64,000 bases of DNA from CAIWHR01 sp963717695 (GTDB lineage Bacteria; Pseudomonadota; Gammaproteobacteria; Burkholderiales; Casimicrobiaceae), in NCBI GenBank assembly GCA_963717695.1, contig CAVQWR010000007.1:124001-188000 (forward strand), in the 5' to 3' direction. Shown piece after piece: positions 1 to 9,548 of the stretch (positions are counted from its first letter, which is position 1; each line of letters opens with the position of its first letter). Below the pieces are notes generated by a model. The model worked only from the letters and a program-made list of their open reading frames with translations. It searched no databases and was not told the DNA's origin. A program made the translations under genes and the position numbers.

Positions 1-1
1 C

Positions 2-154
2 TACGGCTCGCTGATCGCGGCGATCAACTTCGATCTTTCGGGAACGACGAAGATCGGCAAGTACGTGCTCAACCACTCGTTCATGATCCCGGGGCTCGTC
101 GCGACGGCGGTGACGGTAACTACCGGTCTCTTCCTCGCGAAGCTGATGTTCTGA
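2..154 (+). CDS. C-terminal end of a Dcu-type anaerobic C4-dicarboxylate transporter (partial)
   Basis: The window opens inside this gene and shows its last 50 residues. The stretch GTTKIGKYVLNHSFMIPG followed by a hydrophobic segment ending in LAKLMF resembles the C-terminus of DcuA/DcuB antiporters, which exchange fumarate, malate or aspartate for succinate across the inner membrane. The last transmembrane helix is visible. The assignment rests on this short C-terminal match, so DcuA and DcuB cannot be told apart. Confidence 0.7.
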   Translation, partial: YGSLIAAINFDLSGTTKIGKYVLNHSFMIPGLVATAVTVTTGLFLAKLMF

Positions 155-275
155 AGGTTCGCCGGCCGAGTTGCAGGCGACCGGAGGTCCAATGCGCTTA
201 TGTGAAACAATGAGGTGCTGGACCAGGACGTACGGCAGCAACGACTATCAACCGGGTTTCACCAAGGAGAGAGAT

Positions 276-662
276 ATGTTCAAGAGGCTGATCGCAATGA
301 TTGCGGCCGTGTTTGCGGCATCCGCCGTGGCGCAAACGACGGCGACGCCGACAGCACCGCCCCCTGACACCAAGGCCAAGCAGGAGATGGTCAAGTCGAC
401 TACGGAAAGCACGCAGATTCCAAGCCTGCAGACGTCGAAGAAGTCGACCGCGGCAGCCGCGACGAAGGACACGCCGAAACCACTGACCGACAAGGCCGCC
501 AAGCAGGAGGCCGTCAAGACCACCACGGAAGCCACTCAGATTCCAAGTCTGCAGACTTCGAAGAAGTCGACCAAGGCGGCGGCCGAGAAGAACACGCCCA
601 AGAAGCCGAAGCCGGTGATGGGCGAGCACCAAGAGGCGCTGCAAAAGGCCGCAAAGCCCTAG
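276..662 (+). CDS. Small secreted protein with two tandem repeats, function unknown
   Basis: This 128-residue protein begins at the ATG preceded by AAGGAGAGAG, which decides the start over an in-frame ATG 105 bases upstream. An N-terminal signal peptide (MFKRLIAMIAAVFAASAVAQ) predicts export to the periplasm. The mature part is rich in Lys, Thr, Ala and Pro. It contains two near-identical units, each with a KQE-VK-TTE core, then TQIPSLQTSKKST and an Ala-rich tail, separated by a short linker. There are no cysteines or catalytic motifs and no recognised family. It stands alone, between the Dcu gene and carbonic anhydrase. Confidence 0.6.
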   Translation: MFKRLIAMIAAVFAASAVAQTTATPTAPPPDTKAKQEMVKSTTESTQIPSLQTSKKSTAAAATKDTPKPLTDKAAKQEAVKTTTEATQIPSLQTSKKSTKAAAEKNTPKKPKPVMGEHQEALQKAAKP

Positions 663-919
663 CTGTCGCTGTTGCGCGAACTGCAACGGCAGCGGACGCC
701 GTGGTCTGAAGACGGAGCTTCCGTTGCTCCGGATCATCCCGAGGAAGGGTCCGATCGTCGCGCCCCGGGTCAGGAAGCTCATTTCGCAGCTCGATCGCCC
801 CGACGCCATGCGTCGGGCCGCGGCATGGGCAGGAAGCCGCCACCCCCGCAAGTTCGTGGGATGGGGCGCCGGTACCGGCTATCATCGCGTCCATCGCCGA
901 CGGCAGGGGAACGCGAATC

Positions 920-1536
920 GTGACAGCCAGGCTTCGACCCGTGAGAACCGCCGACGAGGCGCTTGCTCGCCTGAAGGCGGGCAACAGGCGCTTCGTCGGC
1001 GGGCGCGCTCGATTTCCGACGGTGCAGAAGGAAGTCCTGGCCGAGCTCGCCAAGGGCCAGCAGCCCTACGCGACGGTGCTGGGCTGCAGCGACAGCCGGG
1101 TGCCGCCTGAGCTCCTGTTCGATGCCGGATTCGGCGAGCTTTTCGTCATACGCGTCGCGGGAAACGTCCTCGGCCCTTCGATCGAGGGCACATTGCAGTA
1201 CGCGGGAACGCACCTCCATACGCCGCTGTTCGTCGTCCTGGGGCACGAAGGCTGCGGCGCAGTCGAAGCGGCGATCGCCGGGAAGTTCCACGACACTCGC
1301 CATCGCAGCCGAATCGCGCGTTCTGCTGAAGTACATCGATCCCGCGCTCGACCACCTCGACCGCGAGTCTCGCGCCTCCGGCGCTGTTGCACGCCGCGGT
1401 CGAGGCGAACGTCCGCTGGACGGTTCGCGAAGTGGCCGAGTCACCCGAGGGAAGGGCGCGGGTGGCCGAGGGCGAAGTCAGGCTCGTCGGGGCCGTCTAC
1501 GACCTCGCCACGGGTCGTGTGCGCTTTCTGGAATAG
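920..1536 (+). CDS. Beta-class carbonic anhydrase, frameshifted
   Basis: The product interconverts CO2 and bicarbonate using zinc. The N-terminal two thirds read cleanly from a GTG start: the CSDSR motif supplies a Cys zinc ligand and the Asp/Arg pair, and HEGCGA supplies the His and second Cys ligands, as in beta-class enzymes. After residue ~125 the reading frame shifts twice. It passes through a stretch with LLKYIDPALDHLD (about 1300-1370) and then a third frame ending VRLVGAVYDLATGRVRFLE before TAG at 1534. The spliced length of about 205 residues is normal for the family. The breaks are probably sequence errors, but a decayed gene cannot be excluded. Confidence 0.82.
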
Positions 1537-1614
1537 CGTCGGTCGACCCGGCGGATCGAGTCGCACTCGGGCTATTGAAATCAGCATGATCCTGACGACG
1601 AGGGACATCGGGCG

Positions 1615-2993
1615 ATGAGCGAGCGTGCCAACGAAAATGCCATGACCGAGATGATCGCGCCCTCGCGCTTGCGGCGGCTGCGGACCTTTGTCCGCAGCAG
1701 ACTGGCCTGGGGTCGCATCTACCGCATCGACCAGCTACCTCAAGTCCGCGCTGTGGACGGTCCCGCTCGTCGCCATCGCGGTCGAGCTGATGTTGGCGCC
1801 GATGATCCGCGCGCTCGACACGTGGCAGCGGTGGAATCTCGCCGAGCTCGCGCCGGCCGGCGCGACGGCGCTCTATCAGACCGTCATCACGCTGACGCTA
1901 TCGTTCCTCGTGTTCACGTTCGGCTCATTGCTGGTGGCGATCCAGGTGGCGGGCGGCCAGCTGACGCCGCGGATCATCGCCACGATACTGCTTGCGCAAC
2001 AACGTCGTGCGCTACAGCGTTGGTCTCTTCGTCTTCACGCTCGTGTTTGCCGTCGGCGCGCTCAACCGGCAGGTGGAGACGGTGCACGAACTGGTGGCGA
2101 CGGTCACCGGGATTCTCGGCGTTGCCTGCATCGCAGACTTCCTGTTCCTCATCGACTACGCGGCGCGCCTGCTGCGGCCGGTCAGCGTCGTCGCCAGGGT
2201 CGGCGACGAGGGCGTGGCGATGATCAAGGTCCGTCTATCCCGGACCCGGCGACGGCGCTGCCGCCCGAGGTTGCAGCGCTGGATGCGTGGTCCCCGGCGC
2301 CCAGTCGCGAGGTCCGGCATCGGGGCACGTCGGCCATCGTGCTCGCCATCGACATCCCGACGCTCGTGGCGCTGGCGCGAAGTCACGACGGCAGGATCGA
2401 TTTCGTGCCGCAGGTCGGGGATTTCGTCGCCGCGGACGAGCCGCTGTTCGTGCTCCACGGCGGCGCGATCGGCGATCGACGACCGTGCGGTGAGCTCGAC
2501 GGTGGCCTTCGGCCCCGAGCGTACGCTCGAGCAGGATCCGATGTTCGCGTTCCGGATCATCGTCGACATCGGGCTGAAGGCGTTGTCGCCGGCGATCAAC
2601 GATCCGACGACCGCCGTGCTCGCCCTCGACCAGGTGCACCGGCTGCTGCGGATGGTCGGCCGGCGCAAGCTGCGCGGCGAGGTCATCCTCGACGGCACGG
2701 GGCAGCCGCGCGTCATCTTCCGCACGCCGAACTGGGAGGACTACGTCCAGGTCGCCTGCAGCGAAATTCGCGCGTGCGGCGCGAACAACCTGCAGGTCGC
2801 GCGGCGAATGCGCGCGATGCTCCTGAACCTGCGCGACACGCTTTCGCCGCATCGCCGGCCGGCCTTGGAAACGGAACTCGATTTGCTGGACTGGGCGATC
2901 CAGACCCACTTCAGCCGCGCCGAGGAGCTTGCGCTCGCCCGCATTCCCGATTCGCAGGGGCTTGGCGGAGCTTCCGGCGAACCGCGCGGCTGA
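1615..2993 (+). CDS. DUF2254-family membrane protein, frameshifted
   Basis: This is a predicted inner-membrane protein of the DUF2254 family, whose function is unknown. The N-terminus (MSERANENAMTEMIAP) starts at 1615. The frame then changes near 1735 to SYLKSALWTVPLVAIAVEL, the first membrane helix, and near 1985 to NNVVRYSVGLFVFTLVFAVG. It changes again near 2230 and 2470. The C-terminal soluble half contains ALSPAINDPTTAVLALDQ and a long helical tail, both typical of the family. About four single-base shifts are needed to read the whole gene. It starts 78 bases after the carbonic anhydrase. Confidence 0.72.
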
Positions 2994-3030
2994 TATGCCG
3001 GGTGACCGGGGCGCAACGCCGCCGCGGGTC

Positions 3031-3940
3031 CTAGTCGGGCGGCAGCCCGATCAGCTCGAGCGAGCGCCGCAGTTCCACGCTCATCGGCAGGTCCATGCGA
3101 GCGCCTGAAGGCAGCGCGCGCACGAACCAGCGGTCGTAGATCCAGGCGATCTCGCGGCTCGCCGCGAGATCCCGTAGCGTGCGCTCGACGATCTCGGCGA
3201 GCGCGGGATCGTCGCGCGGATACATGAGGCCGTACGGCTCGAACGACAGCATGGGGCCGACCAGCCGGAACTCGCGCATGCGTCCGGTCTCGGCGAGGAG
3301 GCCGCGCAGCAGCACCTCGTCCGCGGCCAGCGCGTCGGCGCGCCCCGGACGCCAGAAGCGATAGCGCTGCCCGATAATTGTCGGCGACGACAAAGGTCGC
3401 GGCGAGCCCGCGCAGACGATCGACGTCGCGCATCGCCGCCTCGTTGGTGGTGCCCCCGACGACCGCGACCTTTCGGCCGGCCAGGTCCTTCACGTCGCGG
3501 ATCGCGCTGGCACGCGGGACCGCAAGCCGCGTCCCCGTGACGAAGATCGTCGGCGAGAACGCGACTTCCTTCTGCCGCTGCGCCGTGCGTGTCGTCGATC
3601 CGCACTCGATGTCGACTGCGCCCGAGCGCACGCGCTCGATGCGGTCCTGCGCGGTTACGCGGACATATTCGATTCCGAGCGCCGGCAGGTCGAGCTCCGC
3701 GGCGATGTCCGCGACGATCGCGCGGCAGAGATCGAGCGAATAGCCCGCCGGTGCCGCATCGGGCCCGAGATAGGAAAACGGGATGGCGTTCTCGCGGAAC
3801 CCGAGACGGATGACATTCGTATCCTTGATGTGCGCGAGCCGGCCTTTTACGGCGTCCGGCCAATCGGCCGATGCGGTGTGCGCGAGCCCCCCGCCGCAGG
3901 CGAGGGCCAGCGCGAGTAGCAATCGCAGGGAATGCGTCAT
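3031..3940 (-). CDS. GltI-like periplasmic amino-acid-binding protein, one frameshift
   Basis: This is a solute-binding protein of the SBP_bac_3 family, closest in visible motifs to the glutamate/aspartate receptor GltI (ECGSTTRTAQRQKEVAFS, then FVTGTRLAVP). A signal peptide ends at HTASA. One frameshift near 3380 separates the first ~190 residues from a C-terminal segment ending LRRSLELIGLPPD. Its ATG overlaps the stop of the upstream symporter by 4 bases (ATGA), so the two genes are probably translationally coupled. No ABC permease or ATPase gene is nearby, which is unusual for this receptor type. Confidence 0.78.
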
Positions 3941-5216
3941 CCGGCAGGCGCCGCGGCTGCCTGTGGCGCGACGGACGCATCGGGCAGCGGCGGGCCGAGC
4001 GCGCCTTCCCACTTGGCAACGACCGCCGTCGCAATGGCGTTGCCGATGACGTTGGTCGCGGTGCGCCCCATGTCGAGGAACTGGTCGATGCCCATGATCA
4101 GGAGAAGACCGGCCTCCGGCAGGCCGAACATCGGGAGCACCGCCGCCACGACGACGAGCGACGCACGCGGCACGCCGGCAACACCCTTCGAGGAGACCAT
4201 CATCACGAGGAGCAGCGCGAGCTGCTGGCTGAACGACATCTCGATCCCGTACGCCTGCGCGATGAAGAGTGCCGCGAACGCCTGGTAGATCATCGACCCG
4301 TCGAGGTTGAACGAATAGCCGAGCGGCAGCGTCAGCGCCGTCACGCGCTCGTCGACGCCGAAACGGTCGAGCCGGTCCATCAGCTTGGGATACGCGGCCT
4401 CGCTGCTCGCCGTGGTGAATGCAATCAGCATTGGCTCGCGCACGCTCGCCATCAGCGAGAACACGCGGGGACCGAGGAAGGCGAGCCCGGCGGCGATCAG
4501 CACGCCCCAGAGAACGAAGAGGCTCACGTAGAACGTGCCGATGAATTTACCGTACGTCGCCAGCACGCCGATGCCCTGCGTCGTGATCGCCGCCGCGACG
4601 GCGCCGAAGACGCCGACCGGTGCGAACAGCATCACGTACTCGGTCACCTTGAGCATCGCGTGCCCGAGCTCGGTGACGAACCCGACGACCGTGGCGACGT
4701 GCTTGCTGCCGAGTGCAGTGAGCGCAAGCCCGAAGAACACGCTGAAGACGAGGATCTGCAGGATCTCGTTGCCGGCCATCGCCTCGAAGAAGCTGCGGGG
4801 AAAGACGTGGACGATGAATTCCTTGAAGCTGAGGCTCCCGGTCTTGAGATTGGTCGAAAGCCCGGCATCGGGAAGCGGCAACTTCAGGTTGGCGCCCGGC
4901 TGGAAGAGATTCGCGAACAGCATGCCGAGAAGCAGCGACACGAGTGACGCCGTGATGAACCACGCAAGCGCCTTGAGGCCGATGCGTCCGACCGTCTTCG
5001 AGTCGCCGGAGCCCGCGATCCCGCCACGACCGTCGCGAACACGAGCGGCGCGATGATCATCTTGATGAGCCGCAGGAAGATGTCGGCGAGGATGCCGAAG
5101 TATCCGGCGATGACGGCCGCGCTGGCAGCGTCGGATGCGGCCTCGTGCGCGATGTGACCGGCAACGATGCCGAGCACTGCCGCGACCAGTATCAGGATCG
5201 TGAGCTTCGACCGCAT
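3937..5216 (-). CDS. Dicarboxylate/amino-acid:cation symporter (DctA/GltP family), one frameshift
   Basis: This is an inner-membrane secondary transporter that brings in C4-dicarboxylates or glutamate/aspartate with Na+ or H+. The family signatures are present: a Ser-rich reentrant loop (FTTASSEAAYPKLMDRL), SFNLDGSMIYQAFAALF, and FLDMGRTATNVIGNAIAT in the substrate site. The first ~60 residues (MRSKLTILILVAAVLGIVAG) lie in a different frame, and the switch is near 5030. ATG at 5216 is chosen over an in-frame TTG 21 bases upstream because of a GGGAAGGG sequence before it. The gene overlaps the downstream binding protein by 4 bases. The exact substrate cannot be read from the sequence. Confidence 0.83.
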
Positions 5217-5319
5217 CGCAGGCCCTTCCCGGGTCAACCCCGGGGCAATGATAGCTTGCCGATCGCACGAACCGGCAACGCCGGCGCGTGAAGCTGATGC
5301 CGACGATCGCGTGATCGCG

Positions 5320-6723
5320 TCATCGCGTGACGAGGAGAATCCATGCGGTTCCGATCACGAGGAACACGGCGGCGAAGAAGAGCGTCGTCAGCAACCCGAG
5401 CCGGTAGAGTTCGCGCTGTGTGAGGTAGCCGCTGCCGACGAAAATGACGTTCTGGCTGCCGCCCTGGGGCGTGATAACGGAAAAATAGCTGCTCGCGAAC
5501 AACAGCCCGTACGCCATGAGCGGTGCCGGGACGCCGCCCCGCATTCCGACGTCGAGGAAGACGCCCATCAATGCGAGCACCTGCGACGACTGGCTGACGA
5601 ACATGTAGTGGATCGCGACATAGATCAGTATCAGCGTCACGTAGGTCACCGGCCACGACAGGCCACCCATGTGCGACGCGAGCCGCTGCCCCGCGTAACC
5701 CATGAAGCCCAGCTCGTTCAATTGCCCGCTCAGGGCGAACAGGACCGCCAGCCACAGAAAAGTCGCGAGCGTGTCGCCCTGCGCCGCGATGTCATCCAGC
5801 GTCAGCACATTCGTCATCAACAGCAGGCCGAGCCCGGCGAAGGCGATGCTGGTCACGTTGAGCTGCAGCGCGTCGGCAAAGATCCAGCCGGAGACCATCA
5901 GCACGAAGGCGACCGCGGTGATCCACTCGTTGCGCGACAGAGGTCCCAGTGTGGCGAGGTCCTTGCGCGCGGCAACGGGTGCGTCGGGGGTCTCGCCGAC
6001 GCCGGGCGGGAAAAGCCGCGCGACGAACAACGGCAGCACCAGGATTGCCGCCAGCGCCGGCACCGAGGCAACGAGGAGCCATTTGCCGAACCCGATCTCC
6101 AGTCCGAATTCGCGCGCGACCTGGATGCCGATCGGGTTGGCCGACGTCGCCGTCATCCAGAGCGCTGACGAGACCGCGAGGCTCGCCATCGCGCAGAACA
6201 TGAGGTAGCCGCCGAGCCGGCGCCCCTCGGGATCGTCGGGTCGCGATCCGGATCCCTGTGCCACCGACAGCACGATCGGAAAGAGAACACCTCCGCGCGC
6301 CGTGTTGCTCGGGAACGCCGGCGCGATGAACGCATCCGTGAGCACGATGCTGTAGGCGAGCCCCAGCGATGACCGACCGAAGCGGCTCACCATGAAGAGG
6401 CTGATGCGGCGACCCAGTCCGGATTTCACGACGGCCTGCGCCACGAGGAAAGCGATCACGACGAGCAGCACGCTCGCGTTGGCAAATCCCGCGAACGCCT
6501 TGGCCGGCGAGATCGTGCCGGTGAGGACCACGGCCGCCACGGCAAGCATGGTGGATGTGAGCAGCGGGAACGCGCCCACGAGAACCGACGCGATCGCCGC
6601 CACGAACACCGCGAAGAGGTGCCATGCGGGCGCAGTGAGCCCGGCCGGGATCGGCGCAAACCAGATGCCGAGCACAAGCGCCAAGGGTATGGCGCGCTTC
6701 AGCAGCACCGCAGGGCTGTTCAT
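5320..6723 (-). CDS. DASS/SLC13-family sodium:dicarboxylate symporter
   Basis: This intact 467-residue membrane protein has about a dozen hydrophobic segments. The SNT motif (APAFPSNTARGGVLFP) and a second TPQGGSQNVIF element match the two substrate/Na+ clamp loops of the divalent anion:Na+ symporter family (CitT/SdcS-like), which import succinate, malate, citrate or tartrate. Its start codon overlaps the stop of an upstream lipoprotein gene by 4 bases. With the Dcu and DctA/GltP genes this makes three carboxylate transporter families within 7 kb. Confidence 0.83.
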   Translation of the reverse strand: MNSPAVLLKRAIPLALVLGIWFAPIPAGLTAPAWHLFAVFVAAIASVLVGAFPLLTSTMLAVAAVVLTGTISPAKAFAGFANASVLLVVIAFLVAQAVVKSGLGRRISLFMVSRFGRSSLGLAYSIVLTDAFIAPAFPSNTARGGVLFPIVLSVAQGSGSRPDDPEGRRLGGYLMFCAMASLAVSSALWMTATSANPIGIQVAREFGLEIGFGKWLLVASVPALAAILVLPLFVARLFPPGVGETPDAPVAARKDLATLGPLSRNEWITAVAFVLMVSGWIFADALQLNVTSIAFAGLGLLLMTNVLTLDDIAAQGDTLATFLWLAVLFALSGQLNELGFMGYAGQRLASHMGGLSWPVTYVTLILIYVAIHYMFVSQSSQVLALMGVFLDVGMRGGVPAPLMAYGLLFASSYFSVITPQGGSQNVIFVGSGYLTQRELYRLGLLTTLFFAAVFLVIGTAWILLVTR

Positions 6724-7325
6724 CGCTGCGCCCCGCCCGCGTCAGGCATCCCCGGCGGCACATCGAACCGGACACGCCCCCTGAGGCCGGCGGATTGGCC
6801 CTGCACGGTCCCGTCCTCCGTCTCCAGCACGAATCGCCACGAGAACTCATAGGCGCCGGTCGCGCCGCGGTATCGACCCGTTCCGCCGACAAAGGTGCCG
6901 ACGACGGTGTTTCCCGTATTCGTGCCCTGGCCTTTCAGTTCACTGTAGGCGCGATCCCCGTTCTGGTCAGTCCAGACCGCACGACCGACCATGCCGATGG
7001 CGCTGTCGTTGAGAACGATTGCCTCCGCGCGGAACCCGACGGCCGGCCGCGAGGTCCCGGAGAGCACCACGGATCCCTCGAAGCTGGCGATGGACGCCCG
7101 CCGATCGCCGCCCAGATCGATGCGGTGGCGGCTTCCGGCGGCGGTCCATGTTCCCTGAAATTCGCGCCACCCGCCGGCCGCGGCGCGAACGTCCGCCGGC
7201 TCGGGTGAAGGGCCGCACGCGGCCAGCGCCAGCAGTCCGGCAAAAGCGGCGGAACGCAGTGCGGGGCCGAATCGCAGCGCACGGTGCGCAATTTCCATCG
7301 GGATGGCGATCAAGCTGTCCTCCAT
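6720..7325 (-). CDS. Putative lipoprotein of unknown function
   Basis: The 201-residue product has a lipoprotein signal ending in the lipobox LAAC (FAGLLALAACGPSP), so it is probably lipid-anchored and exported. The mature domain is rich in Gly and beta-prone (GNTVVGTFVGGTGRYRGATG) and looks like a small beta-barrel. A second in-frame ATG at 7298 gives a more usual signal-peptide length and may be the true start. The stop overlaps the DASS symporter start by 4 bases, so the two form a coupled pair. I do not recognise the family. Confidence 0.6.
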   Translation of the reverse strand: MEDSLIAIPMEIAHRALRFGPALRSAAFAGLLALAACGPSPEPADVRAAAGGWREFQGTWTAAGSRHRIDLGGDRRASIASFEGSVVLSGTSRPAVGFRAEAIVLNDSAIGMVGRAVWTDQNGDRAYSELKGQGTNTGNTVVGTFVGGTGRYRGATGAYEFSWRFVLETEDGTVQGQSAGLRGRVRFDVPPGMPDAGGAQR

Positions 7326-7346
7326 CGCGCGATTCGGCCGTCGCTC

Positions 7347-7571
7347 TTACTGCTGCTTGCTGCCCTTGATGTTGCCCACGACGCCGCCCGCGACCGCGCC
7401 GACGGCGGCGCCGGTCCAGCCGCTGCCGCCGGCAATCGCCGCGATGCCGGCGCCTGCCGCGGCGCCGATCGCCGCTCCGGTCACCGTTCCCTGCTGCTGC
7501 GGCGTCATCGTCGTGCACGAGATGAGCATCACTACTGCAGCTCCTGCCGCGATCGATCCGAGTCGTTTCAT
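7347..7571 (-). CDS. Glycine-zipper small lipoprotein
   Basis: This 74-residue protein has a short signal peptide and lipobox (VVMLISCTT), followed by a glycine-zipper domain with repeated G-x3-G spacing (GAAIGAAAGAGIAAIAGG, then GAAVGAVAGGVVG). Such proteins insert in or associate with the envelope, and their exact role is usually unknown. It lies 12 bases after the stop of the next upstream gene, so the two are probably co-transcribed. Confidence 0.65.
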   Translation of the reverse strand: MKRLGSIAAGAAVVMLISCTTMTPQQQGTVTGAAIGAAAGAGIAAIAGGSGWTGAAVGAVAGGVVGNIKGSKQQ

Positions 7572-7583
7572 GTTCTGTCTCCG

Positions 7584-7970
7584 CTATTTGGATTTCGGAA
7601 GCCCCGGGACCACCATCTCGAACCAGATCGTCTCGATCACGGGTCGCTGCAACCGGTCGGGATTGGCCGAGTACCACTTGTCGAGCCCTTCCCGCACCGT
7701 GTCGAGCGTCTGTCCCTTCAGTCCCTTGACGAAGCGTGGAACCACGCTCTGGGCATCGGGCGGCGGGTTCGCGCCCTCGAATGCGGTCTCGACCTGGAGC
7801 ACGTTGGCAATGCCGACGAGGTAGGCCTTCTTCATCTGGTCGGAGGACTTGACCCAGTGCTCTCCCGTGACCAGCGGGATGTCATCGGCGCGCGCAGTGC
7901 TTGCAAATGCCATGGCGAGGACGGCACACGTCACGAGCATTGCAGTTCCCAATCGTGTCTTCACATTCAT
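7584..7970 (-). CDS. Secreted protein of unknown function
   Basis: This 128-residue protein has a clear signal peptide cleaved near STARA-DD. The mature part contains W-x-K-SSDQMKKAYLVGIANVLQVE and ends in a segment with WFEMVVPGLPKSK. It has no cysteines or catalytic motif. The spacing of the helical segment is loosely reminiscent of Rap1a-type periplasmic proteins, but the match is too weak to name it. It heads a small leftward group with the glycine-zipper lipoprotein. Confidence 0.6.
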   Translation of the reverse strand: MNVKTRLGTAMLVTCAVLAMAFASTARADDIPLVTGEHWVKSSDQMKKAYLVGIANVLQVETAFEGANPPPDAQSVVPRFVKGLKGQTLDTVREGLDKWYSANPDRLQRPVIETIWFEMVVPGLPKSK

Positions 7971-8388
7971 CGGAGTCTCCTTGACAGTTCAATGCGTCGG
8001 GTGTCCGCCGCGCTGCGTCCCGTTCTTGTTCCCGTGGGCGAGAACCGCTGCGGCTGCCGATCCATCCGGCCCCTGTTCGTTCGTGACGGCGCGACGAATT
8101 GCCGATGCCGAAACGTCGACCGGATTGCCGAGTCGAATATCGATCGTAGGCGCCCGGCGATCGCCTGCGTTGACGTGGATCAACCCTGTCCGGCCCCGGC
8201 ACGCGCGCGGCTGCGCCGTTTCCCGACCCGGACGCCGCGGACTAGAATGTACCCGCCCGAACGTCGTTCCGACACGCAGCAATCCCGATGCATACCTTCA
8301 GACCCGTGAATCCGTCCGCTACGCAGATTCATGATGTCACGCGCCGACCCACGTCCGGTCCGGAGGGCGCGGCGACTCGAATGAAGCG
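7971..8388. other. Intergenic region, 418 bases, no gene supported
   Basis: The region separates a leftward and a rightward gene and should hold promoters for both. A TAGAAT hexamer at 8245-8250 is followed by TGTACCCGCCCGAACG (8250-8265), a weak relative of the palindrome found in the stress island. A 39-codon reading frame from 8288 has no good ribosome-binding site and is not called. Confidence 0.4.
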
Positions 8389-9270
8389 GTGGCTTCGATG
8401 CCGATAGACGGACCGATTCCCGAAACGGTGCTGACGTTCGTCGCGGCCGCGACGCTCTTCACCGTGATGTTCGACCTGGGCCTGGCACTCGTGCCCGGCG
8501 AATTCCGCTGGGTGGCGCGCCACCCCGGCCTCGTGCTGAAGGGGCTCTTCGCAGTCCTCATCGCCGTGCCGGTGCTGGCCCTCCTCGTCGCACAGGCGTT
8601 CGGCCTCACGCGCGCGGCGGAAGTCGGAGTCGTGCTGATGGCGATCTCGCCAGGCGCGCCGGTCGCGCTGCGCCGGTCGCTCGACGCCGGCGGGCACCGC
8701 TCGTTCGCGCCGACGCTCCAGATCGCAGTCGCCGTGCTCGCCGTGGCATCGATGCCCCTCTTCATTGCGCTGCTCAACAAGTATTACGACGCAACGGCGG
8801 TGGCCTCTCCGCAGCACCTTGCACGTCAGGTCTTCATGGCACAGCTGCTGCCGCTTTCGCTGGGATTGCTCGCCCGTCGCTTGCACACGCCCTTCGCGGC
8901 CCGGATCGAGCCGACGCTGCGCCGGCTGGGGGGCGCACTGCTCATCGTGCTGCTCGTGCTCGTCCTGATCGACATCTGGCAGCCCGTGATAGGCGCCGGA
9001 TGGCGCGTCGCAGCGGCGATCGCAACGACGACTGCGCTCGCGCTTGCGGTGGGGCATCTGTTGGGCGGTCCCGAGCCGGCGACGCGGACGGCCACCGCCA
9101 TCTGCAGCGCCGCGCGCAATCCCGGCCTGGCGCTGCTGGTGGCCACGCTCAACGCCGCGTCGCCGGCCATCATCGCGACGGTGCTCGCCTACGTCGTCGT
9201 TTCCGCGCTCGTCGCGGTCCCCTACGCGGTCTGGCGCGCGCGCACGGGCAGGACGGCGCCCGCGGCATAG
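8389..9270 (+). CDS. Bile-acid:sodium symporter-family membrane protein
   Basis: This is a 290-residue inner-membrane protein with nine or ten hydrophobic segments. Its layout resembles the BASS/arsenite-efflux-like superfamily: a conserved GVVLMAISPGAPVALRRS loop and a late SAARNPGLALLVATLN element near the crossed helices. The substrate cannot be inferred. Start is GTG at 8389 or ATG at 8398, and neither has a convincing ribosome-binding site. It has no obvious operon partner. Confidence 0.7.
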   Translation: MASMPIDGPIPETVLTFVAAATLFTVMFDLGLALVPGEFRWVARHPGLVLKGLFAVLIAVPVLALLVAQAFGLTRAAEVGVVLMAISPGAPVALRRSLDAGGHRSFAPTLQIAVAVLAVASMPLFIALLNKYYDATAVASPQHLARQVFMAQLLPLSLGLLARRLHTPFAARIEPTLRRLGGALLIVLLVLVLIDIWQPVIGAGWRVAAAIATTTALALAVGHLLGGPEPATRTATAICSAARNPGLALLVATLNAASPAIIATVLAYVVVSALVAVPYAVWRARTGRTAPAA

Positions 9271-9548
9271 TCCGCGCTGAATTTCGTGACGCAGCCCTTG
9301 ATGCTCGTCAACGGCGTGTCATGTTGCGCCGCCCATAATTTCCGATGAGCAACGCGCGCGGAGCAGCACGGCCGGGCGGGCTCCCCGTGGTCGGCGGGGT
9401 GAATCGGGCGCAGGCGCGATTCCCCCGCATTTCTCGATCCCGAGGCTCCTACCGGGCCCCGAAGTGCGGGTCCTCGACACGAAACTTTCCTCCGCGACGA
9501 CTTGTCGCATCAGGCCGCGTTTCGCACCCTTCTCGAAAAGGTTCGTTC

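Noticed and set aside
3871..4947. A 358-codon + strand frame opposite the symporter
   Set aside because: Shadow frame caused by high GC; the minus strand holds a clear DctA/GltP-family protein.
8288..8407. A 39-codon frame before the bile-acid symporter
   Set aside because: No ribosome-binding site and no protein-like pattern.
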